Below are positions 43,267 to 51,467 of a stretch of 64,000 bases of DNA, one piece after another; position 1 is the stretch's first letter; the number at the start of each line of letters is the position of its first letter. The stretch is from Actinoplanes lutulentus (lineage in GTDB: Bacteria; Actinomycetota; Actinomycetes; Mycobacteriales; Micromonosporaceae): NCBI RefSeq assembly GCF_003259845.1, contig NZ_QLMJ01000002.1, forward strand, positions 124,001 to 188,000, given 5' to 3'. The position numbers were made by a program, and so were the translations under genes. The notes under the pieces were generated by a model. It saw only the letters and a program-made list of their open reading frames with translations. It did not search any database and was not told the origin of the DNA.

Positions 43267-44184
43267 ATGGAACAAGGGTGGCGTGGCGTGGAGATCGTTG
43301 AGGTCGGCCCTCGGGACGGGTTGCAGAACGAGAAGCGGGTTCTGCCCACTGCGGTGAAGGTCGCTTATGTCGAGCGGGCCATCGCCGCCGGGTTGACGCG
43401 GATCGAGGTGGCGGCTTTCGCCCGGCCGGATCGGGTGCCGCAGATGGCTGATGCGGAGGAGGTGCTGCGCGGGGTGCCGCGCTCGGCTGACGTCCGATAT
43501 GTCGCACTGGTGCTCAACGGTCGCGGTCTGGATCGCGCGCTCGCCCTGGAGGACGCCCGGCCTCACGAGATCAACTATGTAGTTGTCGCCTCGGATGAGT
43601 TTTCCCGGCGGAACCAGGGGGTGTCTACGGCTGATTCGCTGAAGGCCTTTCGCTCCGTGGCGGACCGGGCGCGCGACGCCGGATTTTTCGTGACTTTGAC
43701 GGTCGCCGCGGCTTTCGGATGTCCGTTTACCGGTCCCGTGTCGGTTGATCGTGTGCGGTCGATTGTTGAGGACGCCGGTCCGGTGGATGAGATCTGCCTG
43801 GCCGACACGATCGGCGTCGGCGTTCCGGTCCAGGTCAGCGAGCTGGCCGACGCCGTGCGGCCGGTTGCGCCAGGCGCGCCGCTGCGCGCTCACTTCCACA
43901 ACACCCGCAACACCGGGTACGCGAATGCGATGGCCGCCGTGGCCTCCGGTTTCACGGCCCTCGACGCGTCGATCGGTGGCATCGGCGGCTGCCCGTTCGC
44001 GCCGGCCGCCACCGGCAACATCGCCACCGAGGACCTGGCCTATCTGCTGCGGCAGTCCCGGGTGCCGTCTGGTGTCGACGTGGCCGCGGCCGCTGCGGCA
44101 GGGCTGTGGATCGGTGCGGAGCTCGGTCTGGCCCAGGTGCCGGCGCAGCTCGGGCGCGCGGGGGACTTCCCCGGCGATCTCTGA
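43267..44184 (+). CDS. HMG-CoA lyase-like enzyme
   Basis: The 305-residue TIM-barrel protein has EIVEVGPRDGLQNEK (metal-binding Asp), the HFHNTRNTGYANAMAA His-X-His site, and the Cys loop GIGGCPFAPAATGN. These match 3-hydroxy-3-methylglutaryl-CoA lyases and relatives that cleave 3-hydroxyacyl-CoAs with a 3-carboxymethyl-type group. Start: ATG 43267 directly follows the operator and has no ribosome site; GTG 43288 has AAGGG upstream and is a fair alternative. Confidence 0.87.
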   Translation: MEQGWRGVEIVEVGPRDGLQNEKRVLPTAVKVAYVERAIAAGLTRIEVAAFARPDRVPQMADAEEVLRGVPRSADVRYVALVLNGRGLDRALALEDARPHEINYVVVASDEFSRRNQGVSTADSLKAFRSVADRARDAGFFVTLTVAAAFGCPFTGPVSVDRVRSIVEDAGPVDEICLADTIGVGVPVQVSELADAVRPVAPGAPLRAHFHNTRNTGYANAMAAVASGFTALDASIGGIGGCPFAPAATGNIATEDLAYLLRQSRVPSGVDVAAAAAAGLWIGAELGLAQVPAQLGRAGDFPGDL

Positions 44185-44202
44185 GATCACTCTTGCGCTG
44201 GT

Positions 44203-44223
44203 AATGGAAACGGTGTTTCCATT
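44203..44223. promoter_or_regulatory. Perfect inverted repeat at the acyl-CoA ligase start
   Basis: AATGGAAAC (44203-44211) and its complement GTTTCCATT (44215-44223) are separated by GGT. The site ends 5 bases before the ATG of the ligase gene, so binding would block initiation of a leaderless or short-leader message. It shares GAAAC-N3-GTTTC with 38697 and 43248. Confidence 0.72.
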
Positions 44224-44228
44224 CTCGC

Positions 44229-45734
44229 ATGTTGCGGCCCGGTGGTGCTGATCTGACGATCGCTGGTGGAGTACGGGAGTTCGGCCGGGCTACCCCGGAT
44301 GTGATCGCGGTGCGTGACGGTGACCGGGCGCTGTCGTACGCGGGGCTGGACTCGCGGTCGTCGCAGCTGGCGTGCGCGCTGCTGGGGCTGGGCCTGTCCT
44401 ATGGTGACCGGGTCGCGTTGCTGTGCGGTAACCGCCTCGAATACCCGGAGATCGCGGCGGGTGTCGCCAAGGCGGGGCTGGTGCTCGTGCCGGTCAATCC
44501 GCGGCTGACAGCGCCGGAGGTCGGATTCATCCTCGGGCACTCGGGTGCGCGGGTGCTGATCGCGGACGCGGCGCTGGCCGGTGCGGTCCCATCCGGATTT
44601 TCCGGATATATCGTCACCATCGACGGTGACGTGCTCGGGCCTTCCTACGAGCAGTGGATCGGGGCCGCGTCGGCTCGGGATCCGTGGGTTCCGGTCGACG
44701 AGCGGGATCCGTTCTGCATCACCTACACGGCCGGGACCACGGGTGATCCCAAAGGCGTGCTGATCTCGCACCGGTCCCGGTCGCTGACGTTCTACGCCAC
44801 CGCCCTGGAGTGGGGGATCGGGCCGGGCCGGCGGACCATCGCGGTCGCGCCGATGTACCACGGTGCGGGGTTCGCGTTCGCGTACGCGGCTGTCTACTGC
44901 GGTGCGACGGTGAGCATGCTGCGGTCGTTCAAGCCGGACGCGTTGATCGACATGATCAGTCGGGACGGTGCGCAGTCGGTGTTCCTGGTGCCGACGCATG
45001 CGCAGCTTCTTAAAGAGGCGTTTTCCGAGATCCCTTCCCTGCCGACCTTGGACACTCTGTACTTCAACGCCGCGGCCCTGCCCAAAGTCCTCAAGGAGTG
45101 GGTGTTCGAGGCGTTCCCCGGCGTCGGGGTGCACGAGCTCTACGGCTCCACCGAGGCGGGCGTCGTCACGAACCTGCGGCCGGCGGACGCGCGCCGCAAG
45201 GCCGGGACGGTCGGGCACCCGTGGTTCGGCACCCAGGTCCGGATCGTCGGCCCGGACGGCGAGCCGGTCGGGCCGGGGGAGCCCGGTGAGCTGTACAGCC
45301 GCTCGCCGTACCTGATGAACGGCTATCACGAGAACCCCGCCGCGACGGCTGCCTGCACGACCGAGGACGGCTTCCTCACCTCGGGCGACATCGTGATCCG
45401 CGACGAGGAGGGCTTCATCTCCATCGTCGACCGGGTCAAGGACGTGATCATCACGGGTGGCGTGAACGTCTACCCGCGTGACGTCGAAGAGGTCCTGCTC
45501 ACCCACCCGGCCGTCGTCGAGTGCGCGGTCGTCGGTGAGCCGGACGACCGCTGGGGCGAGCGGGTCGTCGCCTATCTGGTCGGCCGGGAACCGGTCGGCG
45601 CCGATGCCCTCGAAACGTATCTGCGCGAACGCCTGGCCGGATTCAAGGTTCCCAAGCAGTACCGGACCGTCGCGGCTCTACCCCGCAACGCCGCCGGCAA
45701 GATTCTGAAACGCGAGCTGAGGAGTACGCCGTGA
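44229..45734 (+). CDS. Acyl-CoA synthetase (AMP-forming)
   Basis: The 501-residue protein has the adenylation motifs ITYTAGTTGDPKGV (A3), LYGSTEAG (A5), SGDIVIRDEEGF (A7), IVDRVKDVIITGGVNVYP (A8) and AAGKILKRELR (A10 with catalytic Lys). It activates a carboxylic acid to its CoA thioester. The start codon ATG is 5 bases after a perfect palindrome. It overlaps the bicupin gene by GTGA. Confidence 0.9.
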   Translation: MLRPGGADLTIAGGVREFGRATPDVIAVRDGDRALSYAGLDSRSSQLACALLGLGLSYGDRVALLCGNRLEYPEIAAGVAKAGLVLVPVNPRLTAPEVGFILGHSGARVLIADAALAGAVPSGFSGYIVTIDGDVLGPSYEQWIGAASARDPWVPVDERDPFCITYTAGTTGDPKGVLISHRSRSLTFYATALEWGIGPGRRTIAVAPMYHGAGFAFAYAAVYCGATVSMLRSFKPDALIDMISRDGAQSVFLVPTHAQLLKEAFSEIPSLPTLDTLYFNAAALPKVLKEWVFEAFPGVGVHELYGSTEAGVVTNLRPADARRKAGTVGHPWFGTQVRIVGPDGEPVGPGEPGELYSRSPYLMNGYHENPAATAACTTEDGFLTSGDIVIRDEEGFISIVDRVKDVIITGGVNVYPRDVEEVLLTHPAVVECAVVGEPDDRWGERVVAYLVGREPVGADALETYLRERLAGFKVPKQYRTVAALPRNAAGKILKRELRSTP

Positions 45735-46603
45735 GGGCACATGTGGAGCTGATCCACGAGGACGACTACATCTTCCACACCGGTGAGCTGCCGTACGGCG
45801 AGGGCAAGATCCTGGAGCGCCGGTTGTCGACCGACGAGGAGGACGGCTCGTCGTCGCTGTCGCTGCACGCCACCTCGGACTGGGGTCGCAGCGCCGGCAT
45901 CGCGCACGCCCACACCGAGTTCTACGTGGTCGAGGGCTCGCTGATCTACGGCGGCCAGGAGCTCGGGGCCGGCGGTTACGTCCAGGTGCCCAAGGGCGTG
46001 CCGATGGACTGGATCAAGATCCGGGAAGGGTCGCGGGTCCTGCACTGGCGGGAGTACGGCGACGTCGGTTTCGACCCCTACACGTCATTGAACGAGGCCT
46101 CCGCCGCGGCTTCCCCGGAGGCGGTCGAGGGCGTCACGGTTCTCGACGCCAACAAGATGGAGTGGACCGAGGCGCAGTCGGTCGGCCCGCTGACCCCGCT
46201 CTACATCAAGCTGCTGCACAAGGACCCGAAGACCGGTTTTTACACCCGGCTGATCCGGGCCAAGAAGGGCTGGACCGACCACCGGCTCGCCCACCACCCG
46301 TGTTACGAGGAGTTCTACACGCTCGGCGGGAAGATGGCGTACAACTTCGGCGACATCGACGAGGGCACGTACTGCTTCCGGCCGGCCGGTGTGAAGCACG
46401 GCCACTTCATCGCCGAGACCGACATCGACTGGATCATCCGGTCGGACGGCGAGCTGACCAACTGGTACACCACCGCCGAGTTCGTCAAGTGGGGCGGCCA
46501 CGCGGAGAACTACGACGAGCACAACCACAGCCACCAGCCGGTCATCTCGACGCTGCCGGTGCGCTCGCGGTCCCGGGGTGAGTGGTCCGGCGACGGCATG
46601 TGA
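45731..46603 (+). CDS. Bicupin protein
   Basis: The 290-residue protein contains two cupin modules. The first has HAHTEFYVVEGSLIYGG and GGYVQVPKGVPMDW (about 60-95); the second has HHPCYEEFYTLGGKMAYNFGD and FRPAGVKHGHF (about 195-230). Each keeps His and Glu residues suited to metal binding, although the exact HXH pattern holds only in the first. It may be a dioxygenase, isomerase or sensor. The GTG start overlaps the ligase stop, so its function is likely tied to the CoA ligase product. Confidence 0.72.
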   Translation: MRAHVELIHEDDYIFHTGELPYGEGKILERRLSTDEEDGSSSLSLHATSDWGRSAGIAHAHTEFYVVEGSLIYGGQELGAGGYVQVPKGVPMDWIKIREGSRVLHWREYGDVGFDPYTSLNEASAAASPEAVEGVTVLDANKMEWTEAQSVGPLTPLYIKLLHKDPKTGFYTRLIRAKKGWTDHRLAHHPCYEEFYTLGGKMAYNFGDIDEGTYCFRPAGVKHGHFIAETDIDWIIRSDGELTNWYTTAEFVKWGGHAENYDEHNHSHQPVISTLPVRSRSRGEWSGDGM

Positions 46604-46631
46604 CATTCCGCTGGTTCCCGCTTATCGGAGG

Positions 46632-46648
46632 TTACCCGCGGGTAATAT
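46632..46648 (+). promoter_or_regulatory. Palindromic operator overlapping a leaderless-type promoter
   Basis: TTACCCGCGGGTAA (46632-46645) is a perfect palindrome of the TetR-site kind. TAATAT (46643-46648) overlaps its end and lies 6 bases before the ATG of the acyl-CoA oxidase gene, the spacing expected for a leaderless transcript. Confidence 0.6.
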
Positions 46649-46654
46649 CCGGGC

Positions 46655-48643
46655 ATGAGCGGTCAGCAGAGTTCGGTCGATCCGGCACGCCTTCAAGAGG
46701 TGCTGGACGGCCGGTGGGCGCACGTGCGCCACGCGGTACGGGAAGGCCTCGGCCCCGATTTCGTCACCGTCCCCGGTGAGACGGGCGCCGAGGCACGTGC
46801 CCGGATCAGCGATCTGATCCGGAAGATCCCCCTCGACGTGGGCGTGGTCGACGCGTTCCCGTCCGAGTACGGCGGCTCCGGCGACCAGGGCGGCTCGGTG
46901 GTGGCCGCCGAGATGCTCGCCCAGGTGGACCTCTCGCTCATGGTGAAAGCCGGCGTGCACTGGGGCCTGTTCGGCGGTGCCGTGGTCGCGCTCGGCACGA
47001 AGAAGCACCACGACGCGTACCTGCGCGACATCATGACCGTGGAGCTGCCGGGCTGCTTCGCGATGACCGAGACCGGTCACGGCTCGGACGTGCAGCAGCT
47101 GCGCACCACGTGTACCTACGACCCGTCGACCGGGACTTTTGACCTGCACACCCCGCATCAGGCCGCGCGCAAGGACTACATCGGCAACGCGGCCAAGGAC
47201 GGGCGGATGGCGGTCGTCTTCGCTCAGCTGATCACCCAGGGCCGCCGGTACGGCGTGCACGCGTGGATGGTCCCGATCCGGGACGAGAGCGGCAACCCGA
47301 TGCCCGGCGTGACGATCGGTGACGCCGGGGCGAAGGCCGGTCTGCTCGGCGTCGACAACGGCCGGATCTCGTTCGACCACGTGACCGTGCCCCGCGACAT
47401 GCTGCTGGACCGGTACGGCCAGGTTGCGGCGGACGGGGCGTACACCAGCTCGATCGAGAACGACACCCGGCGCTTCTTCACGATGCTCGGCACCCTGGTC
47501 CGCGGCCGGGTCACGGTCGGTGGTGCGGCATCCGCGGCGACCAAGAGCGCCCTGACGATCGCGGTCCGGTACGGCGACGCCCGCCGCCAGTTCACCAAGC
47601 CCGGCGACGAGCGCGAGGTGCTGCTCAACGACTACCTCGCCCACCAGCGCAAGCTGCTGCCGGCGCTGGCCACGTCGTACGCGTACACGTTCGCCCAGGA
47701 GGAACTGGTCGCGACCCTGGCCGAGGTGCAGTCCGGTTCCTCGGCCGCTTCGGTCGACGAGCACCGCCAGCGCGAGCTGGAGTCCCGGGCCGCCGGGCTC
47801 AAGGCCATGCAGACCTGGCACGCCACCCGCACGATCCAGATGTGCCGCGAGGCGTGCGGCGGCGCCGGATATCTCGCCGAGAACCGCCTGCCCGGGCTGA
47901 AGGCCGACACCGACGTGTTCACCACGTTCGAGGGCGACAACACAGTGCTGCTGCAGCTGGTCGCGAAGGGCCTGCTCACCGGCTATCGGGACGCGTTCGG
48001 CTCGCTCGACGGCTGGGGCCGCGCCACGTTCGTCGCCGAGCAGGTACGCGAGATGGTCCTGGAACGCACCGCCGCCCGTTCGGTCATCCAGCGCCTGGTC
48101 AGCGCGGTTCCCGGCCGCGACGAGGACGTCGCCGTCACCGACCGCGGCTGGCACCTGAAGATGTTCGAGTTCCGCGAGAAGCACCTGCTCGAAGGCGCTA
48201 TCCGGCGCCTGCGCGGCGGCGCGGCCACCAAGAAGGACCGGCCGTTCGACATCTTCAACGACGTGCAGGACCACGTGATCCAGACCGCTGTCGCGCACAT
48301 CGACCGGATCACCCTGGAGGCCTTCGTCGCGGGCATCGAGCGGGCGTCGGATCCGGCCGCGAAGGCGCTGCTGGCCCGGGTCTGCGACCTGTACGCCCTG
48401 ACCGTGATCGAGGCCGACAAGGGCTGGTTCCTGGAACACGGCAGGCTCACACCGGCCCGCTCCAAGGCGGTGACCGGCGTGGTCAACGACCTGCTCCGGT
48501 CCTTGCGCCCCGAGATGCGGACACTGGTCGACGCCTTCGCGGTCCCGGACACATGGCTGAACGCCGCGATCCTGCGCGAGGAGCCGGACCGCCAGGACGC
48601 GACAGCCACCGAGGACGAGGCAGCCCGCGCAGTCCTCGTCTGA
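46655..48643 (+). CDS. Acyl-CoA oxidase/dehydrogenase family flavoprotein
   Basis: The 662-residue protein is the length of ACOX-type acyl-CoA oxidases rather than 380-residue dehydrogenases. It has CFAMTETGHGSDVQQLRT for FAD and substrate contact, AWMVPIRD, the CREACGGAGYLAENRL block and TTFEGDNTVLLQLVAKG with the catalytic Glu. It introduces an alpha-beta double bond into an acyl-CoA with FAD, passing electrons to O2 or another acceptor. It may handle the CoA ester formed by the upstream ligase. A palindrome covers its promoter. Confidence 0.87.
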   Translation: MSGQQSSVDPARLQEVLDGRWAHVRHAVREGLGPDFVTVPGETGAEARARISDLIRKIPLDVGVVDAFPSEYGGSGDQGGSVVAAEMLAQVDLSLMVKAGVHWGLFGGAVVALGTKKHHDAYLRDIMTVELPGCFAMTETGHGSDVQQLRTTCTYDPSTGTFDLHTPHQAARKDYIGNAAKDGRMAVVFAQLITQGRRYGVHAWMVPIRDESGNPMPGVTIGDAGAKAGLLGVDNGRISFDHVTVPRDMLLDRYGQVAADGAYTSSIENDTRRFFTMLGTLVRGRVTVGGAASAATKSALTIAVRYGDARRQFTKPGDEREVLLNDYLAHQRKLLPALATSYAYTFAQEELVATLAEVQSGSSAASVDEHRQRELESRAAGLKAMQTWHATRTIQMCREACGGAGYLAENRLPGLKADTDVFTTFEGDNTVLLQLVAKGLLTGYRDAFGSLDGWGRATFVAEQVREMVLERTAARSVIQRLVSAVPGRDEDVAVTDRGWHLKMFEFREKHLLEGAIRRLRGGAATKKDRPFDIFNDVQDHVIQTAVAHIDRITLEAFVAGIERASDPAAKALLARVCDLYALTVIEADKGWFLEHGRLTPARSKAVTGVVNDLLRSLRPEMRTLVDAFAVPDTWLNAAILREEPDRQDATATEDEAARAVLV

Positions 48644-48671
48644 CCCGCGTGGCGTAGGACGCCGGCTGAAG

Positions 48672-49154
48672 TCACCCGTGGTCAACCGGGTAGACGAGAT
48701 GGCCGGCGTCCCACCACAGGACGTAGAAGACGCCGGCAGCGATGAAGCCCCAGAGTCGTTTCCGGTTGCCGACCCGGAAGCGAAAGATCTCGTCGCCGAA
48801 CTGCTCATCGAGGCGCAGATGGGCGATCCGCTCCTGCGCCTCACGGCAGAGCCCGTCGATGCTCTGATAGTGATGTTTCTTGTGGCTGCCGCCCTTGGAG
48901 TTGAACAGCTGTGCCTTGACTTCGCTCCAGGTCGAGGAACCGACAGCACAGAGGAACTGGAGAAGTTCCTCGGCCTCGCCAGCAACCGGCCAGCTCCAGG
49001 AGCCCTGGTAACCGTGGTCTGCGTAGTGGAACGAGAACGTGACCTTGTGTTCTCCGGCGTCGGGGCCGGCGCTGGATCGGGCGTCAGCTTTGGCGACCTT
49101 CGCGCCGGACACGATTCGTTTCGGTGAGCCGGTCCTGGCCTTTTTCGGCGACAT
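48672..49154 (-). CDS. Putative toxin paired with a Panacea antitoxin
   Basis: The 160-residue protein has a basic N-terminal tail (1-35) and a core starting HKVTFSFHYADHGYQGSWSW. Its end, DEIFRFRVGNRKRLWGFIAAGVFYVLWWDAGHLVYPV, reads like the last strands of RelE/YoeB-type RNases, including a terminal His-X-X-Tyr, though overall similarity is not strong. It starts 8 bases after the antitoxin gene stop. The toxin role rests mainly on that linkage. Confidence 0.6.
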   Translation of the reverse strand: MSPKKARTGSPKRIVSGAKVAKADARSSAGPDAGEHKVTFSFHYADHGYQGSWSWPVAGEAEELLQFLCAVGSSTWSEVKAQLFNSKGGSHKKHHYQSIDGLCREAQERIAHLRLDEQFGDEIFRFRVGNRKRLWGFIAAGVFYVLWWDAGHLVYPVDHG

Positions 49155-49162
49155 CGGGTTGC

Positions 49163-49657
49163 CTAAGCCGCGCCGGAACTCCAGCCTTCCCAGGACAGTT
49201 CGTCGATGGGGACCGCCTCCTCGGCGGCGTCGAGCGAACCGTAGTACTCATGCATGGCGGCGTGGGTGATCACGATGTCGGAGCGGTCGGTGGGGTGCAG
49301 GCCTTTCCTCGCGTCAGCCCAGGGTGCCTCGGCGTGGGTGAGGTGACTCAGCTTGCGGCCGTCGAGGTCTCCGTAGGACTCGAGGACGGCGTCGATCGAT
49401 TCCTGCTCGGCAGGGGTGAGACGGGTCCGATCGCCTTGTGGCCACTCGCTGATCAGGAACTGACCACGGTGCAGGCGGTAGAGGTCGGCGACGACCGGGC
49501 CGTTTGCCCACGCCTCGATGCGCTCGGGGAACAGGGGCTGCTCGTCCCAGACCAGGTGCCACGCCTGTGAGTAGTACAGAAGCTTCTGCAGCTTCATGGC
49601 CGACATCGGGCCGAGCTTGTCCAGGACGTAAGCGGCTACATCATGAGCGGTCGCCAC
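49163..49657 (-). CDS. Panacea-domain (DUF4065/SocA-like) antitoxin
   Basis: The 164-residue protein shows the family signature: AHDVAAYVLDKLGPMSAMKLQKLLYYSQAWHLVWDEQPLFPERIEAWANGPVV. Panacea domains act as antitoxins that neutralise many unrelated toxins encoded beside them. GTG 49657 follows GGGGGT by 7 bases and begins directly before the domain; longer frames add unlikely sequence. The antitoxin-first order and 8-base gap to the next gene are typical of toxin-antitoxin pairs. The pair is inserted between catabolic genes. Confidence 0.82.
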   Translation of the reverse strand: MATAHDVAAYVLDKLGPMSAMKLQKLLYYSQAWHLVWDEQPLFPERIEAWANGPVVADLYRLHRGQFLISEWPQGDRTRLTPAEQESIDAVLESYGDLDGRKLSHLTHAEAPWADARKGLHPTDRSDIVITHAAMHEYYGSLDAAEEAVPIDELSWEGWSSGAA

Positions 49658-49957
49658 TGTTTCACCCCCTGACCTGGACTTCCTTTCGGATCTCGCACGA
49701 GTGAGCTTAGCGAGCGGGTGTGTCATTTCTGTCCCCAGGTTAGCGGCTCCGGTGCCGATTTATTACTTTATGACCTTTTTGTCGCGTTACGCGCCGAGCC
49801 AGGCGAGGCGCTTTGTTCAGCGGCAAGTGTGGGTGACGGATGCCGCGGGTGACAGCGCTCGATGGGCTGATTCGGATGGTCGGCTTCCGGACAAAACCGC
49901 TAGGTGACGCGATGAGGCGGTGGCCGGCGGCGGGGGGACGCCGCCGGCCACCGGCTC
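49658..49957. other. 300-base interval, probable toxin-antitoxin promoter region
   Basis: No gene is supported. An AT-rich patch at about 49757-49786 (tttattactttatgacc) could supply a minus-strand promoter for the antitoxin-toxin pair. The remaining sequence up to the hydantoinase stop shows no clear hairpin. Confidence 0.4.
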
Positions 49958-51391
49958 TCAGCGGGCTACGAAGGTGCCTCGGGGGGAACCGGTGACCTCG
50001 CCGTTCTGGTACGCGATCTGGCCACGCAGCACCGTCGCCACCGGCCAGCCTCGGACCTTGTGGCCCTCGAAGGGGCAGTGGTCCTGGCCGGACAGCAGCA
50101 GCTCGGCCGTCACCTCCTGCTCCAGGTCCGGGTCGACGATCGCCAGGTCGGCGTCGTAACCGGGGAGCAGGTTGCCCTTGCGGCCGTCGAGGCCGTAGGC
50201 GCGGGCCGGGTTGGCGGAGACCAGCTCGGCGACCCGGGCGGGGGAGAGGCCTCGCTTGTGCATGCCCTCGCTGAGCAGGATCGGGTAGAGCAGGGCGGTG
50301 CCGCCGAAGCCGGGCAGGGCCGGCCAGAGCTCGTCGCCCTTCTCTTCCTCCAGGCAGCAGGCGTGGTCGGAGGCGACCCAGCCGACAGTGCCGTCGACGA
50401 CGCCGGCCCAGAGGGCGTCGTTGTCGCTCTTGCTGCGGATCGGCGGGTTGACCTTGCCGCCCAGTCCGCCCTGGGCGTCCAGTTCCTCGTGGGTGAGGCA
50501 CAGGTGGTGCAGCGTCACCTCGAAGCGCATGTCGACGCCGGGCATCGCGATCCGCGCCTCGCGGGCCGCGGCCAGGGCCTCGCCGGAGGAGAGGTGCAGC
50601 AGGTTGATCGCACAGTCGGTGGCCTTGGCCAGCGTGGTGGCTTCGCCGATGGCGACACGCTCGGTGATGGGCGGCCGGGCGTCCGAGTACGCCTTCAGCG
50701 TCTGCGGGTCGCCGTTTCCGCGTACCCGATCGATGAAGAGCCGCATCAATTCGGCCTGTTCGCAGTGCAGGGAGAGGGACACACGACGGTCCGTGGCGGC
50801 GTTGGCCGCGGCCACTGACTCCATGAGCTGGTAGAGGTGCCCGAGGTCGTATTCGTCGCTCATGGTGAACGCCTTGGCGTCCCGCGAGTCGGCGGAGAGG
50901 TTGAAGCCCTTGTAGAACATGTAGTACTTGAAGGAGCTGACGCCGCTGTTCTCGACGAGGTCGGGGACCTCGCGGACCTGGGCGGTGTCCATCGGCGCGA
51001 GGTGGAAGCCGTAATCGGTCCACGCATGGCCGGCGACGGCGTCCAGCACCTCCGGAAAGATCTCGCCGTAGGGGCCGGTCTTGTTCAGGTAGTGCTGGCC
51101 GGTACGGAAGTAGGACAGCACCGTGGTCGCGCCGCCGACCAGCGACGAGCGGGTCTCCTCCGCGGCGTCGACTGCCAGATCCCGATAGATGCCCAGGTGG
51201 AAGTGGGCGTCGACAGCTCCGGGGAAGACCAGCTTGCCGGTGGCGTCCAGCACCGTCTCGGCTTCGTCCTCAGGGATCTCGGACGCGATCGCGGCGACCT
51301 TGCCGTCCTTGGTGGCGAGGTCCGCCCGGATCGTTCCCAGGTAGGGCACGACGAGAGTGCCTCCGCGTACCAGTAGTTCGTAACGGCTCAT
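49958..51391 (-). CDS. Dihydropyrimidinase/hydantoinase-like amidohydrolase
   Basis: The 477-residue protein has the metal site of cyclic amidohydrolases: DAHFHLG, the carbamylated Lys region SSFKYYMFYKG, SLHCEQAE, NLLHLSSG and the final Asp in ASDHACCLEEEKG. It opens or closes ring amides such as dihydropyrimidines, hydantoins or allantoin. The start has AGGAGGT 7 bases upstream. It diverges from the second CoA-transferase gene. A substrate cannot be named, but an isochorismatase-type amidase in the same region fits sequential hydrolysis of a ureide. Confidence 0.88.
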   Translation of the reverse strand: MSRYELLVRGGTLVVPYLGTIRADLATKDGKVAAIASEIPEDEAETVLDATGKLVFPGAVDAHFHLGIYRDLAVDAAEETRSSLVGGATTVLSYFRTGQHYLNKTGPYGEIFPEVLDAVAGHAWTDYGFHLAPMDTAQVREVPDLVENSGVSSFKYYMFYKGFNLSADSRDAKAFTMSDEYDLGHLYQLMESVAAANAATDRRVSLSLHCEQAELMRLFIDRVRGNGDPQTLKAYSDARPPITERVAIGEATTLAKATDCAINLLHLSSGEALAAAREARIAMPGVDMRFEVTLHHLCLTHEELDAQGGLGGKVNPPIRSKSDNDALWAGVVDGTVGWVASDHACCLEEEKGDELWPALPGFGGTALLYPILLSEGMHKRGLSPARVAELVSANPARAYGLDGRKGNLLPGYDADLAIVDPDLEQEVTAELLLSGQDHCPFEGHKVRGWPVATVLRGQIAYQNGEVTGSPRGTFVAR

Positions 51392-51467
51392 CCCGCAAAC
51401 CTCCTACACGTGTTTCGCACACAGTAACGGGGTTTCCCTTAACGGAACAGAGCGGTTAGGGTGAGTC

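Noticed and set aside
49701..49907. A 68-codon plus-strand frame upstream of the antitoxin
   Set aside because: It has no recognisable features and covers the AT-rich patch that better fits a promoter.
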